Origin: Linanthus parryae
Taxonomy: Eukaryota > Streptophyta > Magnoliopsida > Ericales > Polemoniaceae
Assembly: GCA_023055425.1 (NCBI GenBank)
Contig: JALGPY010000008.1
Span: 20,371,359 to 20,435,358 of the forward strand
Reading direction: 5' to 3'
DNA: 64,000 nucleotides
Positions 45,771-58,761 of this stretch are shown here, piece by piece. The position numbers and the translations under genes are program-made. Every line of letters starts with the position of its first letter. The stretch's first letter is position 1. Below the pieces are notes generated by a model, which saw only the letters and a list, made by a program, of their open reading frames with translations, was not told where the DNA came from and searched no databases.

Positions 45771-46879
45771 GTCCGATTTTTTCCTAGGGACTCCAAATTA
45801 AATTTCCTATTTTGTGGATATTTTTTCATAATTTTTGGAGCGACGGAAAATTTTAGTAATTTCCAGATTAATTAATTAGTGTTTAGCACACTTCCCGAGG
45901 CAGTTTGACGACCTTAAACACTCTGTTTTGTGCCCAATTTTTTTCTGGAGACTTAGGTCATTTTTCCCTACGTTTTGCCATAGGTGGTGATACCCTAAGT
46001 GATAGGGAGCAATTTTCGATCTTTTTAGTTGATTAGATTATTGCTTATTAATTTCCAGTAATTATTGCTTAATTCCGGAAATTTCCAGAAAATTCCAGTA
46101 TGTTTATTATATTGTTATACATGTTGTTGTGGGTTGAATGGATGTGTTTGGTGCATGGATGTGGCATAGATGTTTTATATTTTGGTTTTGGTTTTGGTTT
46201 TTGAATATGTAATCAAAATACGGCCTGCGTGTCGTGCCTCTCTGTACTCTAGTGTCTTCTCTTCTCATCCACTCGCTTCTATGAGGTTACTTCTTATTAG
46301 AAATAAGATAGTTAGTAGAGATTGAAGATTGAAGCTTCAAGAGAGGTGGCCAAACCAAAAGCTATGGCGCAAGGTGCATGGAGCAATTAGACGGTCTAAA
46401 GGAGCCTCAAGCTTGGAGTCCTCAAGTAGGCGAGATGGCATGAGATGGAGTTCAAGACTTGCTCAAGAAGTACTCTAAATAGTGGGAGTGCACCTTAGGG
46501 GCCACATCCATTGCATATTTATTTATGCTTATGCTTGTTTTATGTTATAACTGCGTGTGATTGGATATATATGTGTAACCTCGCATGCTAAAGAACTAAA
46601 ACAAAAGAGCTCACATGATGACATGATTAAAATTGATAGGAAATCACAAGTGATGAGATTTGATTCCTAGGATATACGCTAGGTTTTGGTGGAGTCCTTG
46701 TGAGGAACTATTAAGCTTAATCAATGTCACATGTTTTTTTGGAGCTAAGTAAATGCTAGTGATTAACTTCCACAATGTCTCTATCAATCGTGTCTAAATC
46801 GAAACTGTAAAGGCTAAATGGTGACAACAACGACATGATAAGCCCTCGTATTATGTAACCATTCGTTGGACGTAGGTTG

Positions 46880-49800
46880 TCAGACACCTACAAACATGGT
46901 CGAACCTGTGATGAATAAGTTGTCACAGCAGCACATGGACATTATCTTTAGGCTCACCCTATCGTGGGAGGCAGCAGTCAAGATAATATCATAGAGCATG
47001 CTATGAAAAGGTGGGGAAATGACCTCATCAGCATGTTCTAGACCACCTTTAAAATTGTAGGAAGCCAAAGAAGAATCTTGGATCCATCTTAGCCATTTGC
47101 GTACATAAGTTGTGAGTAATGACTCATAATAATCCTACCTTAACTATGAGTTATGGCTCATGTCATAAGATTGAGCACTCGACTTTAACGTCTGAGATTG
47201 ATGCCACTTATGATCAGAAAGTTAAGGGCTGTCAGGTACAGGCTATCCGATTTGCAATTTTAGTTGCAATCTCTGCCACGTTTCACGAAACGTTAAATGA
47301 CACAATTTGTAAGTGTCAGGATGTTTGGATTAGACCAAACATCACTCTGTTCTAGGATCTAAGCAAAGGGAGTTTGCTAAAAATACTAGTCCAGCATACT
47401 TCGGATGTCTAAGCGATAAATGATTGCTAAAGGCTGTTGGAGAAGTATGATCATCCTTAGTGAAGTATGATAGGCAGATATAGTCCCTAGCCCGGTATTA
47501 GGACCAAGGCAACAGGTGGGGCAAGGATAAAGGAATTTAGGGGCAATATTGGTATAAGACCAAACAACCCCAAGACTGGCAAATGCAAAAGGAGGCTAAG
47601 GAGTCTTCCTAAGACTAAGAGAAAAGGCCAGACCTGGCACTAACTTCTCATCTAAGGATCCAAAGGATTATCCTTGAGGGAGTAGCCACCAAAATTTGTT
47701 TTGGTCACAGTTTTAACTTTGGATATGGTTATATCATGGTGTTTGCGTTCTTAAGATTCTAGCATGAGTAACGCCTCAGAATTCTTGGATGTCAACTTAA
47801 GGGTATGACTTAAGATTCTGATATGTGGCGCGCTAGATTAAGACACACGTTGACAGGAAAGGATGTTCAGGCTAGCTAGGGCAGGCCTGCTTGGATTTTG
47901 CCCAAGGTACCCTTACCTGTGTGTGGTTCTTGCCGGACATGAAAGGCAAAAACGCAAAATTATCCGGTAGAGCATTAAGGACTACTGAGTCTTTTATACA
48001 TTATTCATTCTGTTGTTGTGTTCCATTTAATTGTTAAAGCTAAAACATGGTGCTTACTGTTCTATCACATTCGTAGATGATTGTCCGCGTCTCAACTATG
48101 TGTCCTTGGACCACATAAATCTGAGGCACAAGGGTGCTTCAGACAGGTCTCTACAAAAGGTAGAAAACCGTCTGGATAAAAGGATATGTCCTTGGCCAGA
48201 AAGAGACTGGAAGTATCTATCTTAGCAAGAGCAATGTGATGGAAAGAAATAGTAAGGCAGTTGGCTATTCCCACGCCTCAGCAGGATGCTGTAGAGGATA
48301 AGAGGAATAGGTTACTGTACGAGATGGTCTGATGTATGATAGAGCGTGCAAAGTACAAGTTTCCTATTCGGAGGAGACACTTTGCTAAACGACTATCAAC
48401 GTACGCAACCATAAGTCCACCAAGTCTGTAGCCACTACACGCTACGAGATGTGGACCAAAAGGCAACCTGAATGAGGTCACCTTAGGCCATGGGGATCGG
48501 AAACTTATGTACTAACTAATTTCAAGTCAGGAAGAGGTTCGTTGAGAAGTAAGTCTGTACGAAACAGAAGTCTCACTGGAAGACACCCCATCCCTGAATG
48601 ATCAACAGGAAATAGTTCCTACGGATCTTCAGGACAGTGGGAGTAACACACCTAGTGAACAGCCCAACATAGATTGTGACTATGTGGAAGAACCCTCTTT
48701 GCGTAGGAGCGCTCTGTGGAGCGTATCCCGTCGATGAATTGACATCGAAAGGAAGACCATAAGGGTCACCACGCAAGAGAATGATGAACCTAGGATATTG
48801 TCCCAGGATGTTTCATCACCTGACAAGAAAGAAATTGAAGTTAGACCCTAGATAGAAGAAACGTATCTTCATGGAGCAACGTATCTTCTCATGCTATTCG
48901 GAGCATTCTAGGGGTGGCGTATTCGAAACGCAACAGCCGATAAGTAGTGTAGCGTAAATGGATTCACGAGACATATGATTTCTCATAGGGATGTCCATAA
49001 TTAAGGGATATGTTCGTAGAGATGACGATCCGCGAGCATGGAGGATACCGCTGGAAGATACCCGTTCATTAAATCGATTATGAGGAATTAGCCCCTCAAG
49101 GATCCTTTGAACAGTGGGAGTGACTTTCCAAGATGGGTGCCCATCCATAAGGGATGAGAGCAAATGATGATCCTCCTATGCAAAGGAATTGCTCATAGGA
49201 GCATACCACATCGACTACTTGAGATCGAAGGGATGATCTTAAGGATCACCTTGCATAAACGATAGGATAGAATCCTAGGCCTTATCGTTCCCTAATTATG
49301 AAGAATGAATAGTAAGCTTTACAGGATAAATTAAATTCTATAAGGGGCCAACCGAGTTTAAGGCTAGGTTGGATATCCGACTGGATGGAAGACTATTGGA
49401 GATTAATGGATTTCCAAGGTCAATCAGAGACCCAGACGGAAGCGTGGTAAGGCATACGATTTGCGTAGATGCGAATAAGTCTACACTCATTCTTAGTATA
49501 GATATCGACGAATTTGAGTCGATCCGACGAATTTGCGTTGGTTCAACGAGGTATCCTTCCCAAGGCTTTTTGGTAATAAATATTACGTTGATTCGCTTGG
49601 TAGTATCAATAGTTGTGGATCCATTCTCGATAGACGTGACGACTGAATTTCTCAATGGAGAAATCCTAGAGGTGACTAAGGTCAAATGCACAAAACGTGT
49701 GCAAGCTATTTAAGTCCATATGGGATCTTATATAGTCCTCTGGACAACTGTATTTCATCAGGGATCGTTTACTATATGTTTACGATAACAAATGGAAACC

Positions 49801-50500
49801 GCTGTGTATCACTCTTACTAGTGGAGAGTTGATGATCAAGTCACTTAATATCGATGACACACTATTGGCTAGTGGAGCTTAAGGATTGTTCGAGTCCCCT
49901 AAGGAGTATGTGTACTCCTGTAGCTCAGCGCAAGACTTCACGAGCCTAGGCATGTGCCCTGAGAGACACCATACAAGATTGACCGGATGACCAGAGTGCC
50001 TGATGCATTAGGAGTCTTCTATGCACTATGGTGTATACTCAGACCTAGCGAACGCTATGCAATCGGAAGAATTGGATTTCAGGATATTCCAATTAAAGAC
50101 ACAAGATTGTAACCAGGATACTCTATATGATGGATCACGTGCTATGACTATCGAAGATGATGCTTCGACTAGTTAGCCACATATGCTAATTAGGGTGGGG
50201 ACCTAGATGCACTTGGATCCGACTCAGGCTATGGTCCATGCTCGATGATAGACTCGCATGGAACAAATGCAATATAAGTGTTGCATGATTGTATTGGACC
50301 GCTCCATTGACCATGGAAGCGAAGCACTATTGCCTGTTCTGCCATATGGCAGAAATGTGTTGAACTGAGAAGGTTTCTTGTAAGCTTATGAGCTATCAAC
50401 AAACCTATTATCATGAGTAGTGTTAGCATACGACTATAACATTGCGGTAAAGACAAACACATAGTCGAGGGTACTATTTCACAAAAGGTGAAATAACTAC
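46880..50500 (+). pseudogene. Degenerate gag-pol remnants of the plus-strand Copia element
   Basis: Traces in order: a gag-like stretch near 46910-47090 ('QQHMDIIFRLT'); an integrase core trace at 48060-48225 ('FVDDCPRLNYVSL', 'VENRLDKRI'); an after-integrase stretch ending 'EPRILSQDVSSPDKKE' near 48785-48840; an RT trace 'DVTTEFLNGE' at 49635-49665; and an RNase H trace around 'STMEAK' near 50310. Stops and frame changes occur throughout, so none of the enzymes can be intact. The matching order in the inverted relative confirms shared ancestry. Confidence 0.8.
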
Positions 50501-51897
50501 CTAGAGAGTAATCCTGGAGTGGATCGACTATGGGCCTGGATGTTGGCCCATCCCATTCCTAAACCACATGAGAGTCGTCCTTGTGGATCTCTTTAGAGAA
50601 TTGGGACTTGGTTGTCGATAACTAGCAATATGATTGACGAGCACACGAGACATTGATTGACTAGATTTTAATTGGATTTGTTTTAAGCAGCATGTTGTTT
50701 TGATACATGTATGATATGTTACATTTCCTGTACTAGCATAGAGCATGTCACGCAGACACTAGGTCGGCTCACTCACACGAGCGACCGCCTTCGCAATATC
50801 CTGGATATGTCTGGGTGTGGCGGAAGATGAGACAGAATCCCGATAAGCGCTGAAAGCCTGCGGTATGATAAGAGATGCCTATCATACGAGCATATGGCCT
50901 ATGATAAGAGCTAGATGTCTATCAGTAGAGCTAGGAGCCTGTCAGACGGATTCAACTGTCGCATTGGAAATAAGTTCCAAGGTGAGGTTGGTTATGGCCA
51001 ATCGAACATGATTATTACCCCGAATCATGTATAGTCTGTGTAGAAGAAGCCGGATGCGAGAGCTGATAATTGTTCACAATAGTGTGACATCGCAGCACTC
51101 GGGCTGATGGCCATAAGGGCTACCGGATAGACATCTGCATAGTGGTCCTTTGCAAGGATAAGACATGCGCTCTGATCAGAGTCTAAACACTATGGCGCAT
51201 ATTCCCCCTTGAATAACGCGCGCTTATGAGTGACCATGAGGTGATGAGTAGAATTAGTCCCTGGGATTCCTCATCGTGTGAGCCTCGTCGATCACATAAA
51301 AGTGATTGACACAATATACCCTTTGTACTTACGTCTGTGTCATGAGGAGACGGGTCGGTGGTGCTACTTTGGCATGACACCTTACGACTATGGATGATTC
51401 GGCCTTCCGGACACTGCTGGGAAAGCAGCTGAGCCGAATCTGAGTGACACATGTATGTAAGGAAAGATTCTCGTTGCATCGCTCTTTATTATCTTCATTG
51501 GGCCCACCTGCAAGATCTTATGGGATCATGTAGGATATGAAAATATAAAGGAGATGTGGACTCATTGGAGCATGGCCTTCGGGACAAGGCAGGTGCTCAT
51601 GATCCACGAGATGACAATCGGAGGAATCTGGGGAATACGAGAGTTACGGAGAGCATTATTACTGTTATATATTTTAAGGGTGCCTTCCTGCGCTGGCTAT
51701 ACGAGTTTGGTATGTGGATCTCCCGAGAGGGTGCCTTCCCATGCTGGCTATACGAGTTTGGTGTACGGATCTCCCGAAATGCAGGTACTCTCACCGATCA
51801 CACGCCACGGCCACACAATACTCTTTTGTAGATGATAGAAAGTTGGAGATTGATAGAGACTGGATAGATTGTGCAACCCCACTGTGCGAGTGGGAGA

Positions 51898-52396
51898 TGT
51901 TAGCAATTGGTGCGCCCATGTGGGGTGCCCAATGCAATTATCGTAACCTTATGGGGTTAGTTGCACTAATGCACAAACTAGAGGGGTTAGTAGCTATGGA
52001 TCAAACCCTAGGGGTTTATGTGCAAACCTAGGAGAAGTTTTGCCTATATAAGGAGGCAGCCTCCTACACATTATGGTGTGCTATAGTGCTATAATGCTAA
52101 GGCTAATGGCTATTCCAGAGAATAAAGTTACTCTGTCTAGATTCATACTAGTTGTAGAGAACCCTAGTCTCTCTCTAACTTCATCCAAGGAGGTGGAACG
52201 TGGTGTGGAAATCAGTGTTCGTCCTCGAGATTCACACTAGATTGGTGGGAGCAAGATTAAGAAGGAGGCGCGTGAAAGCAAGCAACAACCGATCATCCGC
52301 TGCATTAAGGAGCTTAGGAAGACAAGGTAAACACATGAATCTTCCGCTATAATTCATGTTGTAGATCTGTATGTGATAGATCCTTCCTGCCCTTCA
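51898..52396 (+). repeat. 3' LTR of the plus-strand Copia element
   Basis: Same length as the 5' LTR with about four substitutions. Followed by TTACA, the target duplication. Confidence 0.95.
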
Positions 52397-52451
52397 TTAC
52401 ATGAAGTGTGATAAATTTTACATAAAGTACATGACGGAATGACATACTAAT

Positions 52452-52923
52452 TGAAGAACAGAAGCTTCTGGGTGAATTTGAAGTTCAATTTGTTACTGTT
52501 CATTTGGTATGTGATTGACCAAATGAACAGTAACCTTCGGAAGAGCAGTAGCCGTAGGATTGATCTGGGAGGTTCTATCATCACCGTAGGATCAATGTTT
52601 AACGTTATGTTTATATGCTTAGTAGAAAGATGTCGTTTTGTTTAGTGTTTAAATAGTTGTTTAAATGTTTGTTAATCTCGTTGGCTGAGTCACCTGGATT
52701 AGGAGGCGTGGCACCTTCTGATTGGCGGATTCATCACCAATGAGTTGTTTCTCATTTTCTTATTTGCTTTCTAGTCCCTGAACTTTGGGTTAATTTATCG
52801 TCTGTGAGAATATAACCAGAAACGTTTTGTATTTTGATTTTATGAAAACATTTGAAGATTTCTTCACCATTGCTTCTTCCCTCTTCCTCGTCTTCATCTC
52901 AGATTTCTTCTACTTCCTTAATA
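52452..52923 (+). repeat. 5' LTR of the older Copia element
   Basis: Begins 'tgaagaacagaagcttctgg'. Carries an internal inverted pair 'ttactgttcatttggt' and 'accaaatgaacagtaa' (about 52493-52533) that would form a hairpin. Confidence 0.9.
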
Positions 52924-55900
52924 TGGTATCAGAGCCATGGTCTTTCAAATCCATTTCATTTTAACGCCGAGGATTGCTAGGGTTGCTCTGATTCGACCGA
53001 TCTAGTATTAATCAGAATGGTGCTTCCGGAGGAATCATCTAGGGTTTCTGGCGATTCTGGATCTCGTCCTCAGATGGAAGGATCTTCGCCATATTTTCTG
53101 CATAACTCTAATTCTCCAGGTATGCTGTTAGTCTCACAAGTACTTACTGGTGATAATTTTAATCTATGGTATAGATCTATGATTGTGGCCTTGGAAGCCA
53201 AGAAGAAATTAAATTTTGTTACCGGTGTGATTACTGAGCCGGAAAAGACTTCTGAGTTATATTCCCTGTGGAACGTTGTGATAGAATGGCCATTTCATGG
53301 TTGATTAACTCTGTTAGCAAGGAAATTGCTTCTAGTGTTGTTTATTATACAACAGCTAGAGATATTTGGTTTGATATGTTTGAAATGTTTTCTCAGAAGA
53401 ACTTACCCAAGGTGTTTCAACTTAGTAGTGCCATTGTGCATTTGAAGCAGGGAGGTATGAGTGTTACTGGTTATTTTACCAAATTAAAGTCTCTCTGGGA
53501 TGAATTGGAAAATTATACAGAGATGCCTATGTGTACTTGTGGAGCTATGCATTCTTGTACTTGTAATGTGCTGGGAATGATTCATAACAAACTTCAACAA
53601 GAACATATAATGCAGTTCCTCATGGGACTTAATTCTTGTTACTCTTCTGTTAGAGACCAGGTTCTCCTTATGGACCCTCTTCCTAGTCTTAACAAAGTGT
53701 TTGCCAAAGTGGTTCAACAAGAGATGCAATGAACCATCTCTGGGATAGGCACTTCAATGCCCACCATGGCTATGTATTCATCTCCATTCCATCATGGACA
53801 AACATATGGAGGTCATTCTCATGGTTCTATTAATCCTCCTACTTTAGAAGCCCATCATGGAGCCTATGCTCAAGGGACTCCTAAGTCCAAGCTAACGTGT
53901 CATCACTGTGGAGGTACTGGACATATAAAGGCTAAGTGCTGGAAATTACAAGGCTACCCTGCAAATTTCAAAAACAAGACTAAAATCCAGGCACACAATG
54001 TGGTTAGTGATACTGGAGAGGCTAGTGTTGCAGACAAGAGTTTTTCCCTTTCACTCAAAGTCAATGCAATCAGATGATGCAGTACATCAGTACACAAATG
54101 CAACAATCTAACCATGGTGGGGGTGAGTGATTCCAGTTCTAATTCTCCATCTCATAGTAACAATTCTAGCAACATGGAAAGTCCTATTCATCAGTTTGCT
54201 AGAGGAAATGATTCACCTTATAATCAACATTTTATGGGAGGTGTTTTTGGTTCTTGCAGCTTTCACAACTCTTTGACCACAAATAATTCTAGTGGTGATA
54301 CTTGGATTATTGATAATGGGGCAACTGATCATATGTGCCAAGATCTCAGTATTCTTAGTGATACTATTGAAGTCTCTAATGTATTTGTTTATTTGCCTAA
54401 TGGCAAGAGAGTTAAAGTTTCTCACACAGGAGCTGTCACTTTAACTTCTACACTCAAGCTTGTGGGAGTTCTCTATGTACCTGAGTTTCAGTTCAATCTG
54501 ATTTATATGACTCAGTTGGCCAAGGAGCAGAAGTGCATGTTTATCTGTGATGCAGAAAGTTGCAAGATTTTGCAAGAAGGCACCAAAGTTCTTCTTGGAT
54601 AAGGCCATAAGTCCAGTGGACTTTATATTTTGAGGACAGTCATAACTGGTTTAAATTTGTGTAATACTGCACATTCTAAACCAAATAAGATGTTCTCAAG
54701 TCAGATATGGCATCAAAGACTAGGTCACTTGTCAGATGTTAAGTTAAAGTGGATGACTGCAGTTCTGAAAAATGCAGGTTCTATTGATAATTCTCAATGT
54801 GAAATTTGTCCACTAGCAAAGCAGAAGAAATTACCATTTCCTAGTATTGAAAAATTGGAGTTGTCAGCTTTTGCACTTATTCATTCTGATATCTGGGGGT
54901 CATATAGGGTTCCTACTTATGCAGGTCACTGATATTTCTTGACCTTGGTGGATGATGCCACTAGAATGACATGGGTGTATTTAATGGTCCACAAGTCAGA
55001 AGCTCAATCTCTTCTTCCTCAATTTTATACTATGATTGAGACACAATTTGAAGTAAAAATCAAAAGAATCAGGAGTGATAATGCAAAGGAACTAGCTCTT
55101 GTTGATTTCATGTTGGAGAAGGGGATTGTTCATCAGTTAAGCTGTGTGGAAGCTCACCAACAGAATTCAGTGGTTGAAAGAAAGCATCAACACTTGTTGA
55201 ATGTGGCAATGGCTCTTAAGTTTCAATCTTCCTTACCAAGTAGATTCTGGGATGACAGTGTGGTGAATGCTGCCTACATCATAAATAGAGTTCCTTCTCC
55301 AGTATTGCAACATAAGTCCCCTTATGAGTGTTTGTATAATGAGGAACCTGATTATGACTCCTTGGGAGTGTTTGGATGCTTATGTTATGCTTCCACCTTA
55401 CAACAAGGGAGGACAAAGATTGATGCTAGAGTTGAACCATGTGTCTTCTTGGGATATGTGTTTGGAATGAAAGGGTACAAATTATATCATTTGAAGAAAT
55501 GCTCCTTTATCATTTCCAGAGATGTTGTTTTCCATGAGACTGTGTTTCCTTTTAGCACATCATCATCTTTGTGTCCTCATTATAGTGATGATATAGTGTT
55601 GCCTGCACCAGTTTTGTCAGAAAATAATATGAACTATGGTAATGCTCCTACAGCTTCTTCACTTGAAGAAAATCTTAGCTCTCTGCACCTTCATGATCCA
55701 GCACAGCCTCCATCTCTAGTTCCTGTTGTAGTCCCTGTGAGAAGAAGTAATAGAGAATCAAGAGCACCCAACTACTTAAAAGATTATGTAGTGGGTGGAT
55801 CTTGAATGGTCTCAGCTTCATTGGCACCAGTAGTATTTGACACAGTTTCAGGACAGTCTATTTTCTCTAAGTGTCTAGCTACCTTAAATGCAGTCTCAGA

Positions 55901-57431
55901 ACCTCAGAGTTATCAAGAAGCCTGCAAGTCTCCTTGCTGGGTGAAGGCTATGAATGAAGAATTACAAGCACTTGAGTTGAACAAAACCTGGGAGATTGCT
56001 GTCTTGCCTTCTGGTCATGATTCTGTGGGATGTAAATGGGTATACAAGGTCAAACTGAAGTCAAATGGAAAGGTGGAAAGATTCAAGGCCAGACTGGTAG
56101 CTAAAGGATACACACAAACAGAAGGAATTGACTATACACAGACATTCTCACCTGTGGCAAAATTGCCCACTCTCAAATGTCTACTTGCATTAGCAGCTTT
56201 GAAGGGTTGGCATCGCTTACAACTAGATGTCAACAATGCTTTCCTACATGGAGAGCTGGATGAAGAGGTGTACATGGAGTTACCCCCAGGGTATAAAGTG
56301 CCTAGTCATACTCTAACTCCATTCTCATCAAGTGACAAAGTGGTGTGTCATCTCAAGCAATCCCTCTATGGTCTGAAGCAGTGGCGGAGCCAGGATTTAT
56401 GTAAAGGGGGCACACATTTAAGAAAATGAGCTTCACTTAGAAACGTCAAAAATATATTGTATGCAATCATAGGTATTTTTTTTTACGAAAAAGGCTTGTA
56501 TTTTTGTACAAGCAAAACTCACAACATCGAATTCAAAAGATGCTACTATTACGGCAAGTAAACTTTTATTGGCTTCATTTTTTGAAACCGTTGAATGATA
56601 ATTTCATTAATAATCCCTTTGATAAAAAAAAAATCAAAATCTCTATTAATTTCCAAAGCAGTCAATAAAAATCTTCAATTTCACAACCTATTGATCGATA
56701 TGATCGATAGTTTGATATCAAGTTAAGAGATTGATTGTTACTTTGATATCAAATTCGTATATTTTTTCCTATCCCAAGAACATCAACAATTTCAATATTT
56801 CATAATCAAGAACACTAACAAACATACAATTTCAAAAATCACAATCAAGAGCACCAACATGAAGAACACCAACAATTATACAATTTCATACTAGTAAATC
56901 ATAATCAAGAACACCAACATCAAGAACACCAACAAGCTCATAATCAAGTTCTTAATTCTTAAAGTAATCAAAATTGGATATTAGAGAGGAGGAATAAAAG
57001 GGGATCCAGAATTGGAGGTTAAGGAAATTGGGAGGAGCATTGAGGTCTGAGGGGAAGTATCTAGGGACTAGGGTTTAGGTTTACCTTCAAATCGCCGGAA
57101 TTGATCGCGGGAGATGTAGACGGAGCAGGGAAGCCGGCGGACGGATGAACGGTCCTGCTCAAGCGGCGGCGAAGACGTCGGCGGGTGGGGCTGGGGCTGG
57201 GGCGGACAGCGCGCAACACGTCGCTGTTCTTCTTCTACGTTTGTGGCTTCGTCAAAAGAGTGTCTTGCAGAGCTTCTTTTTTTGTGAGGAGAAGTTGCAA
57301 TTTTAATGAGTAAATTATTATGAAATTTATAAATATAAGGTTCTATTGTGTATTTTAGTAAAACTAGCAGGGTTTATGTGTATAATAAATAAAATTGTTT
57401 TTTAGTCCCCAAAAAAAAAGTTTAATAAAAG

Positions 57432-57505
57432 AGGTGATGCTGAGATTCGAACTCAGCATCTGGGAATAGTTTAACAAAAAGCTAACCGCTAGACCACTAG
57501 TCCGT
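57432..57505 (-). tRNA. tRNA-like pseudogene or Pol III promoter-like stretch inside the hAT element
   Basis: On the minus strand 'actagtggtctagcggttag' resembles a tRNA D-arm/box A and 'gagttcgaatctcagcatc' resembles a T-arm/box B. The T stem is extended to nine pairs ('gatgctgag' with 'ctcagcatc'). The acceptor stem of a normal tRNA is not present in the expected form and no clear anticodon arm was assigned, so this is not a functional tRNA by eye. Confidence 0.35.
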
Positions 57506-57602
57506 AAACGTTTTGTTAGGGGGGCACTTGAATATATTACAGGGGCACACCTGGAAAAAAATAAAAAAAAGTAGGGGTACCCTAGAGTTACTGGGAAAGT
57601 TT

Positions 57603-57631
57603 GGGGGGGGGGCACGTCACGTGCCCCCCCG
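57603..57631. repeat. G/C hairpin near the right end of the hAT element
   Basis: A run of G, then 'cacgtcacgtg', then a run of C, forms an almost perfect palindrome capable of a very stable stem. Confidence 0.8.
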
Positions 57632-58761
57632 TGCCCCTACATGGCTCCGCCCCTGGTCTGAAGCAAGCATCCAGACATTGGTATAGTAAGTTCTCAAATA
57701 CTCTTCTCAGTCTTGGCTTTACTAAGTGTAAGACTGATTACACACTTTTTGTGAAATTACAAAGGTTTCTTTTGTGTGAATTTTGGTATATGTTGATGAC
57801 ATTATTTTGGGGGGAGATGTTCTAAGTGAACTTGATACTTTGAAGTCCATGTTAAACACTAAGTTTCAGCTGAAAGATCTGGTTTTTCTGAGGTATTTCC
57901 TTGGTTTTGAGATAGCCAGGAATGATCATGTTATTATGTTATGTCAAAGAAAGTTTGCCTTGGATATATTGCATGAGAATGACTATGAATCCTGTATGGC
58001 TGCTTATGTGCCAATTGATCCTTCTGTGAAGCTCACTGCTGAGTCTGGTGATCTTCTGTCTACTGAAGATATTGTTAAGTAAAAAAAACTGATTGGAAGA
58101 TTGCTGTATATGTGTAACTCTAGACCAGACATTTGCTATGCAGTACACAAGCTCTCTCAGTTTATTGCTAAGCCCACATCAATGCATCTTAAGGCTGCAC
58201 ATCATGTTCTTAGATATTTGAGTAATGCCCCAGCTCAAGGTCTGTTCTTCTCAGCTCACTCATCACTTGAACTTATAGGATATGCAGATGCTGATTGGGG
58301 TGGATGTTTGGACACAAAAAAATTCACTTCTGGATATCTGGTTTATGTGGGAGATTCCCTTGTTTCCTGGAGGTCAAAGAAGCAAACTGTTATTTCCAGG
58401 AGTTCTACAGAATCAGAGTATAGGAGTTTGGCGGAAATTTCTTGTGAAATCCAGTGGTTTATCTATCTCCTCAATGATTTTGGGATCAATCTTCAGCAAA
58501 TTCCAGTGATCTATTGTGATAGCAATTCAGCACTTCAACTTGCTGCAAATCCAGTTTTTCATGACAAGACAAAGCATGTGGACATGGACTGTCATCTTAT
58601 AAGGGATTTAGTGCAGAAAAAGATCATTTCCTTGAGGTACATTTCAACAACTCATCAACTAGCTGATCTCCTCGCTAAACCTCTTAATCCTGCTGTTTTT
58701 GGGTTTCTGCTATCCAAGTTGGGTGTGAGACTCATCCACACTCCAACTTGAGGGGAGGTAT

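Larger units (their letters stand above)
44587..52396 (+). mobile_element. Full-length Copia-type LTR retrotransposon, coding-dead, young LTRs
   Basis: LTRs of 499 bp each (44587-45085 and 51898-52396) differ at about 4 positions by eye (for example T at 44617 against C at 51928). They are flanked by the duplication TTACA (44582-44586 and 52397-52401). The primer site 'tggtatcagagcca' (45087-45100) is one base inside. The purine tract 'gagtgggaga' precedes the 3' LTR. The 7810-bp body shares layout and much sequence with the inverted element at 32352-39978, but the LTRs of the two are only moderately similar, so they are different subfamilies. Gag, integrase, RT and RNase H traces occur in Copia order and all are broken. 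Confidence 0.95.
56379..57655. mobile_element. Non-autonomous hAT element, 1277 bp, target duplication GTCTGAAG
   Basis: Inserted in the RT region of the older Copia element. The 8-bp 'gtctgaag' lies on both sides (56371-56378 and 57656-57663). Terminal repeats are 'cagtggcggagccagg' on the left and the complement of 'atggctccgcccctg' on the right. There is no transposase frame. Inside are repeated 'aagaacaccaaca' motifs (56800-56940), a GC-rich part (57100-57240), a tRNA-like stretch and a G/C hairpin near the right end. The insertion adds 1285 bases, not a multiple of three. Confidence 0.93.
53017..58751 (+). pseudogene. Copia gag-pol polyprotein gene, broken
   Basis: Starts at 53017 ('MVLPEESSRVSG') and shifts frame near 53265. 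The gag region (53268-53732) is followed by a zinc knuckle 'CHHCGGTGHIKAKC' (near 53899-53940). The protease has 'DNGATDH' where the usual site is DSGAT, so Ser is replaced by Asn. The pre-integrase 'WHQRLGHL' and an integrase core keep the three acidic sites ('HSDIWG', 'RSDNAKE', 'VVERKH'). The RT is split by the hAT insertion, with 'YVDDIIL' downstream. RNase H spans about 58270-58740 ('YADADWGG', 'TESEYRSLAE'). In-frame stops lie at 53730, 54075, 54600, 54930, 55803 and 58080, with a further frame change near 57775. This copy cannot make a working polyprotein. Confidence 0.93.

Noticed and set aside
49369..49713. 114-residue frame as an independent gene
   Set aside because: It contains a worn Copia RT trace ('DVTTEFLNGE') in the expected place of the element at 44587-52396.
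57432..57505. Functional tRNA gene
   Set aside because: Boxes A and B are recognisable, but the acceptor stem and anticodon arm do not form a normal cloverleaf. Kept only as a tRNA-like stretch.
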